Positions 16,496-26,197 of a stretch of 56,160 bases of DNA are shown here, in pieces. The stretch is taken from NCBI GenBank assembly GCA_028716525.1, contig JAQUPQ010000027.1:1-56160 (forward strand), in the 5' to 3' direction. The position numbers and the translations under genes were made by a program. The stretch is from Terriglobia bacterium (GTDB taxonomy: Bacteria > Acidobacteriota > Terriglobia > JAIQFV01). Each line of letters begins with the position of its first letter. The stretch's first letter is position 1. The notes below the pieces were generated by a model. It made no database searches. It had not been told where the DNA came from and saw only the letters and a list, made by a program, of their open reading frames with translations.

Positions 16496-17551
16496 ATGAA
16501 ACGGATTGCAGTCATTCCGGGTGATGGCATCGGAATTGACGTGACACGGGAGGCGGTCAAGGTCATGGAGGCCAGTCAGAAGCAGTTTGACCTGCAACTT
16601 CGCATCCAGCAATTTGACTGGGGGGCCGAGCGCTACCTGCGCGACGGAGTCTCCATGCCGGCAGGCGGGCTGGACATGCTGAAGAACGAATTCGATGCCA
16701 TCTTCGTCGGAGCCTTGGGCGATCCTCGTATCCCCGACATGCGGCATGCTGCCGAAATCTTGTTGGGAATGCGCTTTGGTCTCGACCTCTACGCCAATGT
16801 CCGGCCGGTTCGGCTGATCCACAAGAAGCTCACGCCGCTCAAAGATCGCGAAGAAAAAGATATCCAGTTTGTGGTCTTCCGCGAGAACACGGAAGGCGCC
16901 TATGTGGGCATGGGGGGCTTTTTCAAGAAGGGAACCCCGGATGAATTGGCCATTCAGGAAGAAGTCCACACCCGCAAAGGAGTGGAACGAATCATCGTCT
17001 ACGCCTTCGAATACGCCCGGCAGAACAGCTTGAAGAAGGTCTGCATGAGCGACAAATCCAATGTCATGCGTTACGGTCACGATCTTTGGCAGCGCGTGTT
17101 CAAGGAAGTAGGGGCGCGCTATCCGGAAATCGAATCCTCGCACCTCTATGTGGATGCCCTGACCATGCAGATGATCAAGAACCCGGCACAATTCCAGGTG
17201 ATCGTCACCAACAACATGTTCGGCGACATCGTGACGGACCTGGGCGCCGCCCTGCAGGGGGGGCTGGGAATAGCCGCCTCGGGAAACATCAATCCCGAAG
17301 TGACCAGCATGTTTGAACCGGTTCACGGATCGGCTCCCAAGTACGCCGGGAAGAATGTGGCCAACCCGCTGGGCGCAATTCTCACAACTGCCATGATGTT
17401 CGAGCACCTTGGCCTGAGCCAGGCCTCGCGAAGGATCGAGGAGGCCGTGAAACGCTCTATTGAAGAAAACTTCACCACCCCCGACATCGGCGGCAAGGAA
17501 GGCACTCGCCAAGTGGGGGACTGGGTGGCGGGACACTTGCACGCCGCCTAG
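16496..17551 (+). CDS. Isocitrate/isopropylmalate dehydrogenase family oxidoreductase (LeuB-like)
   Basis: A metal-dependent NAD(P) decarboxylating dehydrogenase of 351 residues. Marks are [18 protein letters not shown], the substrate-binding [18 protein letters not shown], the [10 protein letters not shown] helix, [21 protein letters not shown] and [22 protein letters not shown]. These place it with 3-isopropylmalate and tartrate dehydrogenases. [10 protein letters not shown] resembles both groups, so I do not give a symbol. If it is LeuB, it would act after a LeuA-like synthase, and one lies at 52000-53223. A strong AAGGAGGG site lies before the ATG. It follows the racemase-like gene by 67 bases. 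Confidence 0.85.
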   Translation: MKRIAVIPGDGIGIDVTREAVKVMEASQKQFDLQLRIQQFDWGAERYLRDGVSMPAGGLDMLKNEFDAIFVGALGDPRIPDMRHAAEILLGMRFGLDLYANVRPVRLIHKKLTPLKDREEKDIQFVVFRENTEGAYVGMGGFFKKGTPDELAIQEEVHTRKGVERIIVYAFEYARQNSLKKVCMSDKSNVMRYGHDLWQRVFKEVGARYPEIESSHLYVDALTMQMIKNPAQFQVIVTNNMFGDIVTDLGAALQGGLGIAASGNINPEVTSMFEPVHGSAPKYAGKNVANPLGAILTTAMMFEHLGLSQASRRIEEAVKRSIEENFTTPDIGGKEGTRQVGDWVAGHLHAA

Positions 17552-17931
17552 GGAATTTTCATCTTGAAGGGAAGACCGGATCCACCCGGCTTCACAGACC
17601 TGTTCAGCAATGAAAACCTTAAAGTAAGAATTTAAGCTGGCATCGACCCTTCTCCTTTTCGAAAAGAATCGGAAGGTGGGGGATGACTCCCTATGGCCCC
17701 GACAAGAAGAGTTTGATGGAAATGAAGGTCTGATAACTTATCGCAGGGTGGCGTTGCAGTTGACATAATTCTTGGGGTTTGCGCGGTGGTTTTAAAGCGC
17801 ATTGGGGAAGCGGTAAGAATCTTCACTTGGAATGCCGATTTGGTGGATTGCGGCTTTCTTTCATGAAAGGGCTGTGTTATTTTCGGAAACTGTAAGGTCG
17901 GCCGTGCAAGTCGGCATGCCGACCATCGAAT
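17552..17931. other. 380-bp spacer before recO
   Basis: No convincing gene or RNA is seen here. The spacer holds a partial inverted repeat around CTTTTCGAAAAG near 17655 and an isolated TTGACA at 17760-17765 without a well-placed -10. A perfect 14-base palindrome lies just before recO and is listed separately. Confidence 0.5.
17910..17923. repeat. 14-bp perfect palindrome at the recO start
   Basis: GTCGGCATGCCGAC reads the same on both strands and ends 8 bases before the recO ATG, where a ribosome-binding site would be expected. The same 14 bases recur at 21901-21914 inside ppdK. It may be an operator, a translational hairpin or a scattered genomic palindrome; the sequence does not decide. 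Confidence 0.4.
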
Positions 17932-18702
17932 ATGCCTCTGGTTAATGCTGAGGGTTTAATTCTGAGAACGCTTCCGCTGTCGGAATCCGACCTGATTGCG
18001 GTCCTGTTCACGCGGGAACATGGAAAGATCCGGGTGGTGGCTAAAGGGGCGCGCCGTTTGAAATCCCGGTTTGGCGGATCGTTGGGACCCATGAACCGGG
18101 TTCGGGTCAGTTACTACGAGAAAGAGAATCGGGAGTTGCTTTACTTGAACTCCTGCGAACTGCTGGAAAGTGCTTTTGCTTTGCAGTCCGACTATGAGCT
18201 CCAAACGGTATGCGCGTATTTTACCGAGGTCGTGGATGTGTTTTTTTTGGAACGTGAAGCCAATGCCCCTTTGTTCCGTCTGGTTGCGGTTATTTTGAAA
18301 TCCGCGGCGCTAAATCCCGGGGTCATGCGGCTGCTGGCGTATTTTAATTTCTGGGTTCTACGGCTTTCGGGCTTATTGCCGGGCCTGGCAGTATGTGCGG
18401 TGTGTGGAAAGGGCCTGTTGCCGACAGGGGGATGTGCCACAGGAGCCTCTTTTGCGGTGTGGTGCCCGGGGTGTCGCCCTCAAGAAGGGCTGCTCCTGGG
18501 ACCCGGGGCAATTCGGCTGGCCGCCGCCTGTGCGAATAAAAGCATTGAAAATCTAGATTCCGAAGGACCGTTTCAGGAAGGTGATTTTTCACAATTGAAT
18601 GCCGTCTTGGAGAAGTGGGTGGCCAAGGGAGCGGACCGTAAGCTCCAATCCCTGGAGGCCCTGCGGGCGCTCCGCCGCACATCGGAACTGACGGCTTCTT
18701 GA
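17932..18702 (+). CDS. recO: DNA repair protein RecO
   Basis: RecO anneals single strands and, with RecR, loads RecA during RecF-pathway recombinational repair. The N-terminal OB fold is recognisable from AEGLILRTLPLSESDLIAVLFTREHGKIRVVAKGARR. The middle is helical, and a four-cysteine zinc site (C-x2-C, then C-P-G-C after about 20 residues) lies near 155-185, as in many RecO proteins. The 256-residue length is normal. No clear Shine-Dalgarno site precedes ATG 17932; a palindrome occupies that place. glyQ follows after 15 bases, so recO leads a recO-glyQ-glyS unit. Confidence 0.93.
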   Translation: MPLVNAEGLILRTLPLSESDLIAVLFTREHGKIRVVAKGARRLKSRFGGSLGPMNRVRVSYYEKENRELLYLNSCELLESAFALQSDYELQTVCAYFTEVVDVFFLEREANAPLFRLVAVILKSAALNPGVMRLLAYFNFWVLRLSGLLPGLAVCAVCGKGLLPTGGCATGASFAVWCPGCRPQEGLLLGPGAIRLAAACANKSIENLDSEGPFQEGDFSQLNAVLEKWVAKGADRKLQSLEALRALRRTSELTAS

Positions 18703-18717
18703 GGATGATCGATAACC

Positions 18718-19599
18718 ATGGCGCCTTTGAATTTTCAGGATGTCATTTTGAAGCTCAGCCACTTCTGGGCAGAGCAGCACTGCGTCATTCAACAACCCTA
18801 CGATATTGAAGTCGGGGCCGGCACGATGCATCCCGAGACCTTCTTTCGGGTTCTGGGCCCCCAGCCGTATCGTGTGGCCTATGTGCAGCCCAGCCGGCGT
18901 CCCGCTGATGGCCGGTACGGGATCAATCCCAATCGCCTGGAGAAGCATACCCAATTTCAAGTGATACTTAAACCTCCGCCGGAGGATGTTCAAACGGTTT
19001 ATCTGCGCAGTCTTGAGAAACTGGGAATCCGGCTGCGGGAACACGATATCAAGTTTGAAGAAGACAACTGGGAAGCTCCCACCTTGGGCGCTTGGGGCAT
19101 GGGTTGGCAGGTCATGCTGGATGGATTGGAGATCACGCAGTTCACTTACTTCCAACAATGCGGAGGGGTGGACTTGAATCCCCCCTCGGTGGAAATTACG
19201 TACGGGTTGGAACGCATAGCGGCCTTCCTGGCGAATGTCGATAGTGTGTTTGAGTTGGAATGGGGCGGTGGAAAGAGCTACGGCGATATTCGTCGGGAAG
19301 CCGAAAAGCAGTTCTCCATTTATAACTTCGAGTTGGCAGACGTGAAAGCGCTCTTTGAGCTGTTTCGGATCTATGAAAGCGAAGTTTCGCGGCTTTTGAA
19401 AAGGCCCGCCGAGGGGTCAGCGGAAACCTCCATCCCAGTTTTACAACTATATGATTTTTGTTTGAAATGCTCGCACTTATTTAATGTTTTGGATGCACGT
19501 GGGGCCTTCAGCGTCTCAGAGCGGGTTTCGCTCATTGGGCGGATCCGCGATTTGACCTGCCAGGTCGCCCAACACTATCTTGAGGAGCACACGGTTTGA
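18718..19599 (+). CDS. glyQ: Glycyl-tRNA synthetase alpha subunit
   Basis: Catalytic subunit of the bacterial alpha2-beta2 glycyl-tRNA synthetase, which charges tRNA-Gly. The opening [44 protein letters not shown] is diagnostic. It is followed by [48 protein letters not shown] and the motif-3 region [11 protein letters not shown]. The 293-residue length matches the family. It overlaps glyS by four bases, a sign of translational coupling for a complex needing equal subunits. Confidence 0.97.
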   Translation: MAPLNFQDVILKLSHFWAEQHCVIQQPYDIEVGAGTMHPETFFRVLGPQPYRVAYVQPSRRPADGRYGINPNRLEKHTQFQVILKPPPEDVQTVYLRSLEKLGIRLREHDIKFEEDNWEAPTLGAWGMGWQVMLDGLEITQFTYFQQCGGVDLNPPSVEITYGLERIAAFLANVDSVFELEWGGGKSYGDIRREAEKQFSIYNFELADVKALFELFRIYESEVSRLLKRPAEGSAETSIPVLQLYDFCLKCSHLFNVLDARGAFSVSERVSLIGRIRDLTCQVAQHYLEEHTV

Positions 19600-21713
19600 A
19601 TCCTTTGTCCTTTCTCCTGGAAGTCGGATGTGAAGAGATCCCGGCGCGCTATCTGCAGGATCTTTCGTGGCGCTTGAAAGACAGCCTGGGATCATTTTTG
19701 ATGGAAAATCGAATCGGGTTTGAGAGCCTCGAGGCTTTGAACAGTCCCCGTCGTCTGATTGTTGTTGGGAAAGGGATCGCCGAGAGACAGGAGGACATCC
19801 GTGAAGAGAAGATCGGTCCCCCCAAGAAGGTGGCCTTCGATCCGCAAGGTGGGCCCACGGCTGCAGCACTCAGTTTTGCGGAGCGAAGCGGATGTAGACC
19901 CGCGGATCTGAAGGTCGTTACGACTCCCAAGGGTGAATACGTAGCGGCCCAAACCGTTCAGAAAGGGGATTTGACTCGCCGCGTATTGGAGGCTTCGTTG
20001 GGCAGCTTGATTCTCACTTTGCCTTTGCCGCGATCCATGTATTGGCGGGACCAGACCGGAGCCCGCTTCATCCGCCCGATCCGATGGATCTGCGCCCTCT
20101 TGAACGGAAAGGTTCTGCGCTTCAAAGTCGACGCCCTGGCTACCGGCAATGTAACATTCGGGCACCGTATTTTGGCTCCGCGGAAAATACCGGTTTCCGG
20201 TGTGGATTCGTACCTCAAGGCGGCACGTCGGGGTGGCGTCATTCTCGATCCGGAAGCTCGACGCAGGAGAATTGTGGAAGCCCTGGCCGAGCACGGCAAG
20301 GCGCTTCGTGCCGCGGTGGTCGAAGATCAGGACCTGCTGGACACCCATGTGAGCTTGAGCGAGTTTCCTACCCCTGTGGTCGGGAAATTCAATCCTTCCT
20401 TCCTCCGTCTGCCGAAAGAGATTCTGATCACCGTCATGCGGGACCATCAAAAGTATTTTGCCTTGGAGGACGGCAAGGGAAATTTAGCGGCACACTTCAT
20501 CGCGGTCATGGATAACGATTCCGACCGCAAAGGACTTATACGCCGAAGCCATGAGAGAGTGCTCAGGGCGCGATTTTCAGATGCCGAATTCTTTTGGGAA
20601 ACAGATGTTAAAGTAAAACTTGAAGATCGGAGTGGGCAGCTTTCGAAGATCGTGTTCCAAGAAAAGCTGGGTACTTATGCTGAGAAAACGCAGCGCATTG
20701 GGGATCTTGCCAATTGGCTCAACGATCACTTCAAGCTGGGCGTTCCCGCCGGGTCTCTGGAGCGTGTTTGCCGATTATGCAAGTGCGATCTCAGTACGCA
20801 AATGGTCAGAGAATTTCCGGAGCTTCAAGGCATTGTGGGGGGACTATATGCCCGGGCTCAAGGAGAAGCGCCGGAGGTGACCGATGCGATTTACGACCAC
20901 TACCGCCCTTTGACCCTAGAGGACGAGGTCCCCAGGAGCGCCTTAGGCGCCTTGGTATCCTTGGCGGACAAACTGGACACGATCGTCGGGGCTTTTTCGG
21001 CCGGTTATCGACCGACCGGAAGCAAAGACCCCCTGGGATTGCGTCGCTTGGCTCATGGGATTCTTAAAGTAATCCTGGAAAAGTCCTTCTCGATGGATCT
21101 CGAGGAGATGTTGAGTAAGTGGAGCGTTGAGATTTATGACAGAAAGGGCGGGGTTGAGCTTTTGAAAGACGCTGTGGACCTCCCTGCTTTCTTCCGCGAA
21201 CACACTGAATTTGTGCTCACTCAAAAGATGGGAATCCCTCGCGAAGAGGTCCGTGCGGCTCTGGCGACGAATGACCGGGATGTGTGCAACGTCCGGCGCA
21301 AGGCTCAAGCCTTGCATGCCGTGCGGCAGCGTGAGAGTTTTGACTCCCTGGCGGCGAGTTTCAAGCGCATCAAGAATATCATCCGCAAGAGCGGGGTGGA
21401 TTTTGAGGCCGCGACAGCCGAGGTCGAAGTGGAGTCTCTGGTTCAGGACGAGGAACGTGCCCTTTACGAAGCCTTGGATCATTTGAAGAGGGAAGCCGCG
21501 CCGTTCAAGAAATCCGGAAAATACGAAGCCATCTTGGAACGAATCGCCGGCATGCGCGGGCAGATTGATTCCTTTTTCGAGAAAGTAATGGTCAACGCCG
21601 AAGACGAGTCGTTGCGCCGGAATCGATTCAACTTGTTGTTGAACTTATACCGCGAATTTATTCAAATTGCTGACTTTGCTGAATTACAAGCTGTTTCAAA
21701 CACGCCCTCATAG
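19596..21713 (+). CDS. glyS: Glycyl-tRNA synthetase beta subunit
   Basis: The beta subunit of glycyl-tRNA synthetase provides tRNA recognition through its C-terminal anticodon-binding region. Residues 1-20 ([18 protein letters not shown]) are the family signature. Further marks are [40 protein letters not shown] and the HD-like segment [26 protein letters not shown]. The C-terminal DALR-like helices run over about 590-700. It starts with TTG 19596, inside the glyQ stop, and its 705 residues are normal. Confidence 0.97.
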   Translation: MNPLSFLLEVGCEEIPARYLQDLSWRLKDSLGSFLMENRIGFESLEALNSPRRLIVVGKGIAERQEDIREEKIGPPKKVAFDPQGGPTAAALSFAERSGCRPADLKVVTTPKGEYVAAQTVQKGDLTRRVLEASLGSLILTLPLPRSMYWRDQTGARFIRPIRWICALLNGKVLRFKVDALATGNVTFGHRILAPRKIPVSGVDSYLKAARRGGVILDPEARRRRIVEALAEHGKALRAAVVEDQDLLDTHVSLSEFPTPVVGKFNPSFLRLPKEILITVMRDHQKYFALEDGKGNLAAHFIAVMDNDSDRKGLIRRSHERVLRARFSDAEFFWETDVKVKLEDRSGQLSKIVFQEKLGTYAEKTQRIGDLANWLNDHFKLGVPAGSLERVCRLCKCDLSTQMVREFPELQGIVGGLYARAQGEAPEVTDAIYDHYRPLTLEDEVPRSALGALVSLADKLDTIVGAFSAGYRPTGSKDPLGLRRLAHGILKVILEKSFSMDLEEMLSKWSVEIYDRKGGVELLKDAVDLPAFFREHTEFVLTQKMGIPREEVRAALATNDRDVCNVRRKAQALHAVRQRESFDSLAASFKRIKNIIRKSGVDFEAATAEVEVESLVQDEERALYEALDHLKREAAPFKKSGKYEAILERIAGMRGQIDSFFEKVMVNAEDESLRRNRFNLLLNLYREFIQIADFAELQAVSNTPS

Positions 21714-21757
21714 CTGAGAGTTGTTAAATAATGTTGCCGTAAGGAGTCCAGACAGAC

Positions 21758-24529
21758 ATGGAGAAATTTGTTTATTTCTTTGGCCAAGGCCGGGCCGATG
21801 GAAACGGCCAAATGAAAGATCTTCTCGGGGGCAAGGGTGCCGGACTGGCGGAGATGACCCTGGCCGGATTGCCGGTGCCTCCGGGTTTCACCATTTCAAC
21901 GTCGGCATGCCGACTATTTTATGAGAACAAAGGAAAGCTGCCTGCCTCCATTCAAAAAGAAGTGGAACAGGCCGTCTCCAGGCTTCAGGAAATGACCGCC
22001 AAGGATTTTGGCTCGGAACAACATCCTTTGTTGGTCTCGGTGCGTTCCGGCGCCAAGTTTTCGATGCCGGGAATGATGGATACGGTCCTCAACTTGGGAT
22101 TGAATGAGAAAACCACGGCGGCCATAGCGCGCTTGACCTCGAACGAGCGCTTCGCCTTTGACGCCTACCGCCGTTTTATTCAGATGTTCGGGAAGATCGT
22201 TCTGGGCATAGATCCCGGGCTCTTCGACGAGGCTTTTGAAAAGACCAAGAAAAGAGCCGGGGCTCATCTGGATACCGATCTGGAAGATTCCGACCTCAGA
22301 GAAGTGTGCCGCCATTTCAAGGAGATCGTCAAGAAAGCCACCGGCGAGGCGTTTCCAAACGATCCACGCCAGCAATTGGAGCGCTCCATCCAGGCAGTTT
22401 TTCAATCGTGGAACGGTAAGCGCGCCTTGGATTACCGACGGCTTAACAAGATTCCCGATGATTTGGGGACCGCTGTCAATGTGGTGGCCATGGTGTTCGG
22501 CAATATGGGCTCCAACTCCGGAACGGGCGTCGCCTTTACCCGCAATCCCTCGACGGGGGAGAACGCTTTGTATGGTGAGTATCTGGCCAATGCCCAGGGA
22601 GAGGATGTGGTGGCCGGGATCCGTACTCCCAAACAGATTGCTGATCTTCGAGAAGAGATGCCGGAAGTGTATAAGCAGTTTGCAGGGGTCGCTCAGCGGC
22701 TGGAGCGCCATTATCGCGATGTGCAGGATTTGGAATTCACCATCGAGCGGGGCCAGCTGTGGATGCTGCAGACCCGCAATGCCAAACGCACGGGAGCGGC
22801 GGCCGTCAAAATTGCCGTGGATATGGTGGCGGAAGGAATCATTGATAAGCCCACCGCCGTGATGCGTGTGGAGCCGGCGCAACTGGATCAATTGCTGCAC
22901 CCCATGGTCGATCCCAAAGATACCGCGGAAGTACTGGCCAAGGGCCTTCCGGCCAGCCCCGGTGCGGCGGGCGGAAAAGTGGTTTTCGATCCCGATACGG
23001 CCGAAAAAGAAGCCGCCCAGGGAGAGAAAGTCATCCTGGTTCGAATTGAGACTTCGCCCGAGGATTTTCACGGCATGGTGGCGGCCCAGGCCATTCTCAC
23101 TGCGCGCGGGGGCATGACTTCACACGCCGCCGTGGTGGCACGCGGCATGGGGAAATGCTGCGTCGCGGGATGCTCGGAACTGGAAATTGATTACCGAAGC
23201 AAGTCCATGACAGCGGGGAAGACTAAGATCAAACAGGGAGATTGGATTACGCTGGATGGGACCACGGGGCGGGTGCTGCGAGGCCAGGCCCGCCTGATCG
23301 ACCCGGAGCTGGGTGGGGATTTCCTGAAGTTGATGAGTTGGGCGGATGAAATTCGGGATATGAAGGTTCGCACCAATGCCGATACACCCCGGGATGCGGC
23401 CGTCGCACGGAAGTTTGGAGCCGAGGGGATCGGTTTGTGCCGCACCGAGCATATGTTTTTCGAGGGGGATCGCATTGACGCCGTGCGCCAGATGATCGTG
23501 GGGGCCGCGGACTACAAGAAGCTCCAAGCCGAGTTGAACCGCCTGTCGGCGGAACTCCCCAAGGCCGCTGCCGCGCAGAGGAGAAAGGATATCAAGAGGG
23601 AACTGGAAGGCCTTAAGAAAGAGATTCGCCGACCGCAACAGCTCTATTTCGGGGCCTTGAAAAGGCTGCTTCCGATGCAACGGAAGGATTTCATAGGAAT
23701 TTTCAGAGCCATGGACGGATTGCCGGTGACGATTCGAACACTCGACCCGCCCCTTCATGAATTCCTGCCTCATACGGAATCCGACATCCGGCACTTGGCA
23801 CGACGGTTGAAATATCCGGCAGGGGAGTTGTTTGCCAAATTCTCGGCTCTCAAAGAGGCTAATCCGATGCTGGGTCATCGCGGATGCCGCTTGGGAATAG
23901 TCTATCCGGAGCTGACAGAAATGCAAGCTCGGGCTATCTTTGAGGCTGCAGCGCATGTCCAAAAAGAAAAACGAAAGGTTCTGCCGGAAATCATGATTCC
24001 ACTGGTCGCTGACGTCAATGAACTAAGACTTCAGAAATCGGTCATAAGAAAAGTAGCTGCGGAGGTTAGTTCAAAACATAAAGTACCACTTGAATATATG
24101 GTAGGGACCATGATTGAACTTCCCAGAGCCGCCCTTACCGCTGCTGAGATTGCCCCGGTTGCGGAGTTCTTCTCGTTTGGGACAAATGACCTGACCCAAA
24201 TGACTTTTGGCTTGAGCCGCGATGACGCCGGAAAGTTTCTGCCGTTTTACGTGGAGCATGGTATTTTGAAGGATGATCCGTTCCAAACACTCGATCAAAC
24301 CGGTGTCGGGCAGTTGATTACCTGGGCGGTTGAAAAGGGCCGGGCGGCCCGACCCGGGCTGAAGATCGGGATATGCGGGGAGCACGGGGGTGACCCGCGC
24401 TCCATTGAATTCTGCTATCGCAACCACTTCAACTACGTCAGTTGTTCGCCTTATCGTGTTCCGATCGCCCGACTGGCTGCCGCACAAGCCATGATCCTCG
24501 ATAAGAGCGAGGCAGGCAGAACCACCTGA
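21758..24529 (+). CDS. ppdK: Pyruvate, phosphate dikinase
   Basis: PPDK reversibly converts pyruvate, ATP and phosphate to PEP, AMP and pyrophosphate. The N-terminal ATP-grasp domain begins GGKGAGLAEMTLAGLPVPPGFTIS and contains VRSGAKFSMPGMMDTVLNLG. The swivelling phosphohistidine domain has GGMTSHAAVVARGMGKCCVAG with His456, the residue phosphorylated in the family. The C-terminal PEP/pyruvate barrel shows GAEGIGLCRTEHMFF, NPMLGHRGCRLGI, and FGTNDLTQMTFG followed by GICGEHGGDP with the late catalytic cysteine. The 923-residue length is on the long side; an insertion of charged helix lies near 590-630. AAGGAG precedes the ATG. It follows glyS by 44 bases. Confidence 0.97.
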   Translation: MEKFVYFFGQGRADGNGQMKDLLGGKGAGLAEMTLAGLPVPPGFTISTSACRLFYENKGKLPASIQKEVEQAVSRLQEMTAKDFGSEQHPLLVSVRSGAKFSMPGMMDTVLNLGLNEKTTAAIARLTSNERFAFDAYRRFIQMFGKIVLGIDPGLFDEAFEKTKKRAGAHLDTDLEDSDLREVCRHFKEIVKKATGEAFPNDPRQQLERSIQAVFQSWNGKRALDYRRLNKIPDDLGTAVNVVAMVFGNMGSNSGTGVAFTRNPSTGENALYGEYLANAQGEDVVAGIRTPKQIADLREEMPEVYKQFAGVAQRLERHYRDVQDLEFTIERGQLWMLQTRNAKRTGAAAVKIAVDMVAEGIIDKPTAVMRVEPAQLDQLLHPMVDPKDTAEVLAKGLPASPGAAGGKVVFDPDTAEKEAAQGEKVILVRIETSPEDFHGMVAAQAILTARGGMTSHAAVVARGMGKCCVAGCSELEIDYRSKSMTAGKTKIKQGDWITLDGTTGRVLRGQARLIDPELGGDFLKLMSWADEIRDMKVRTNADTPRDAAVARKFGAEGIGLCRTEHMFFEGDRIDAVRQMIVGAADYKKLQAELNRLSAELPKAAAAQRRKDIKRELEGLKKEIRRPQQLYFGALKRLLPMQRKDFIGIFRAMDGLPVTIRTLDPPLHEFLPHTESDIRHLARRLKYPAGELFAKFSALKEANPMLGHRGCRLGIVYPELTEMQARAIFEAAAHVQKEKRKVLPEIMIPLVADVNELRLQKSVIRKVAAEVSSKHKVPLEYMVGTMIELPRAALTAAEIAPVAEFFSFGTNDLTQMTFGLSRDDAGKFLPFYVEHGILKDDPFQTLDQTGVGQLITWAVEKGRAARPGLKIGICGEHGGDPRSIEFCYRNHFNYVSCSPYRVPIARLAAAQAMILDKSEAGRTT

Positions 24530-24856
24530 TTGAGCTCCTTTGCCAGGTTCGAGCGGGCTCCGGGAATTGATCCCTGGGGTCATCCCAGGAGGCAACATCT
24601 TGGAGTCCCTTCAGAACAATATGCTCGCGGTCAAGATTCTCTTGGGGGCCTCAAAACTCACGGGTGTTTGATGATAAGCGCCTGTTGAGCAGCATCAAAT
24701 AGCTGTCCGGGGCCTGTTGTGTCCAGGGATCATGTCGGAGCAGTGCACACTGAAATTCAACCCCCGGAACTTCCCGAAGATTGAGAAATTATTGAAACAA
24801 TCGAGAAGTACACTTCGGGTGTACGATCGAGCGATTGGATACTTTCCAGGTGAACT
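24530..24856. other. 327-bp spacer between ppdK and the Crp/Fnr gene
   Basis: No gene is supported. A small hairpin with no T-tract lies at 24573-24589 (CCTGGG, five-base loop, CCCAGG) and may help end ppdK transcripts. An inverted repeat at 24801-24830, listed separately, lies close to the regulator start. I see no promoter with both boxes in good places. Confidence 0.5.
24801..24830. promoter_or_regulatory. Inverted repeat upstream of the Crp/Fnr regulator
   Basis: TCGA, three bases, GTACAC (24808-24813), TTCGG, GTGTAC (24819-24824), two bases, TCGA. The two-step dyad ends 26 bases before the regulator start. It could be an autoregulatory operator or a leader hairpin; it does not match the usual Crp or Fnr consensus. 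Confidence 0.35.
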
Positions 24857-25564
24857 ATGATTTCCGACCTGACATTTCTGCGGAAGACGATATTGTTTGC
24901 AGACCTGCCGCCGCGTGAGTTGGAGCGCGTGGGCATGCTTATGCAAGAACGCAAGTACTCCAAGAACCAGATTGTCTTCCTGGAAGAGGAAGCGGGCCAG
25001 TACATGTACCTTGTCAAGAGGGGCCAGGTTAAGGTCACCAAGATGGCCGACAATGGCAAGGAAAGGATCCTCACGATTCACAAAGAAGGAGATTCCTTCG
25101 GCGAGCTTTCCTTGCTGGATAACTCGGCCGTGCCGGCCACGGTCACAGCCATGTCGCCTGCCATTATCTGGTGCATGAGCAAGCCCGACTTCCTGAGCGT
25201 GGTGCTGAATAACCATCGCGTCATGCTCAAAGTGGTTCAAGTATTGAGCAAAGAGCTCCGCAAGGCTTGGTCTCAAATTCAACTTCTAACGATCCTGGAT
25301 GCCGAAAGCCGCATCCGGACCACCCTCATAAAACTCTCGCAGGAAAGTGGAATACCAACCACGTCTGGCGTTCAAATTCGCTTCCGTCTGACGCACCAGG
25401 AGATTGGTGATATGGCCGCAACATCGCGGGAAACTGTCACGCGCTTTTTAACCGTCTGCCAAAAGCACAAAGTCTTGAGTTTTGACGGCAACAACTCCAT
25501 TGTCTTGCATCCCGGATTCTTCCATTCCCGGAGCGCCTCTCCGACGAGCAGTACACGCCAATAA
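24857..25564 (+). CDS. Crp/Fnr-family transcriptional regulator
   Basis: A dimeric DNA-binding regulator with an effector-binding beta-roll. Residues 15-125 form the cyclic-nucleotide-binding fold (LFADLPPRELERVGMLMQER, GDSFGELSLLDNSAVPATVTA). A long dimer helix runs about 125-165. The C-terminal winged helix has LTHQEIGDMAATSRETVTRFL as its helix-turn-helix. GESFGELSLL and the RPATV-like arginine/threonine region of cAMP binders are only partly kept (VPATV), so the ligand may not be cAMP. There is no N-terminal cysteine cluster, which speaks against an Fnr oxygen sensor. The 235-residue length is normal. The gene seems to be on its own. Confidence 0.92.
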   Translation: MISDLTFLRKTILFADLPPRELERVGMLMQERKYSKNQIVFLEEEAGQYMYLVKRGQVKVTKMADNGKERILTIHKEGDSFGELSLLDNSAVPATVTAMSPAIIWCMSKPDFLSVVLNNHRVMLKVVQVLSKELRKAWSQIQLLTILDAESRIRTTLIKLSQESGIPTTSGVQIRFRLTHQEIGDMAATSRETVTRFLTVCQKHKVLSFDGNNSIVLHPGFFHSRSASPTSSTRQ

Positions 25565-25766
25565 ATACATAGGTTAAGCGTTGAGAAGGCCGACTCGGAC
25601 ATTTCTTAGATTTGACATAATATACATTATCGGAAGTAACAAAGGCATTGAATGCACAATGAAGCGCCGCCGAAAAGGGGTCTCCCTCCTGCGGTGCCCC
25701 CTGTCCTCAAGGGGCTATTCTCTGCGATAATGAACTGCGAAGTCAGGACATCGGGAGGATGAGTTT

Positions 25767-26162
25767 ATGGGTTTTGGCGGGCGGGGCGGATGGAAACGTA
25801 TTTGCTTATGCGCCGGCGGGTTGTTTTGGTGCTTGGGGTTTTCGGTTGTGATGAATAGGGGGGCAGAAGCGCGTCCCGGAAGCCAAAGTCGCGCTGACGG
25901 GCAAGAGTCTTCTCAGATAGAGGGTGGAAGGCCATCTCAGCAAGAGCTGGACATGAAGAGCAAACAACAACAGGAGTACCGGAAGAGGCAATTTGAAGAG
26001 ACCAGGAAATTGGCGGAGGAGTTGGTGGTTACTTCCGGGCAGTTGAAGGACATGATTGAGAAGGCTGGGCAGGATACCCTGCCGCTTCAAGCGATCCGGA
26101 AAGCGGAGGAGATCGAAGCTCTGTCGAAGAAAATCAAATCCCGTCTAAAAGGCGGGGGATAA
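25767..26162 (+). CDS. Small exported coiled-coil protein, function unknown
   Basis: A 131-residue protein I do not recognise. Residues 1-36 look like a long signal sequence (Lys/Arg, then LCAGGLFWCLGFSVVM, ending AEA). A Ser/Gly/Gln-rich linker follows, then a charged region from about 58 to the C-terminus with heptad-like spacing (QQQEYRKRQFEETRKLAEELV and KAEEIEALSKKIKSRLK), likely alpha-helical or coiled coil. GGGAGGATG lies 6 or more bases before the ATG. It sits downstream of the Crp/Fnr gene and converges with ddl. Periplasmic location is likely; any function would be a guess. Confidence 0.7.
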   Translation: MGFGGRGGWKRICLCAGGLFWCLGFSVVMNRGAEARPGSQSRADGQESSQIEGGRPSQQELDMKSKQQQEYRKRQFEETRKLAEELVVTSGQLKDMIEKAGQDTLPLQAIRKAEEIEALSKKIKSRLKGGG

Positions 26163-26170
26163 GAAAATAA

Positions 26171-26197
26171 GGGAGGTTCACGCGGACCTCTTCCCTA
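26171..26197. terminator. Hairpin between convergent small exported gene and ddl
   Basis: GAGGT (26173-26177) pairs with ACCTC (26186-26190) and the flanking GG/CC extends it across a bulge. It lies in the 32-base convergent spacer and could work both ways. There is no strong T-tract, so it is a modest prediction. Confidence 0.4.

Noticed and set aside
16340-17542. A 400-codon open frame on the minus strand opposite the dehydrogenase gene
   Set aside because: The plus-strand product has clear family motifs throughout. The antisense frame is open because of codon bias, and its product has no recognisable motifs.
21914-23071. A 385-codon minus-strand frame inside ppdK
   Set aside because: It lies wholly opposite a strongly conserved PPDK region and its product has no family features.
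25612-25630. TTGACA followed closely by TATACATTAT as a promoter
   Set aside because: The two elements are too close together to act as -35 and -10, and no second box lies at the right distance.
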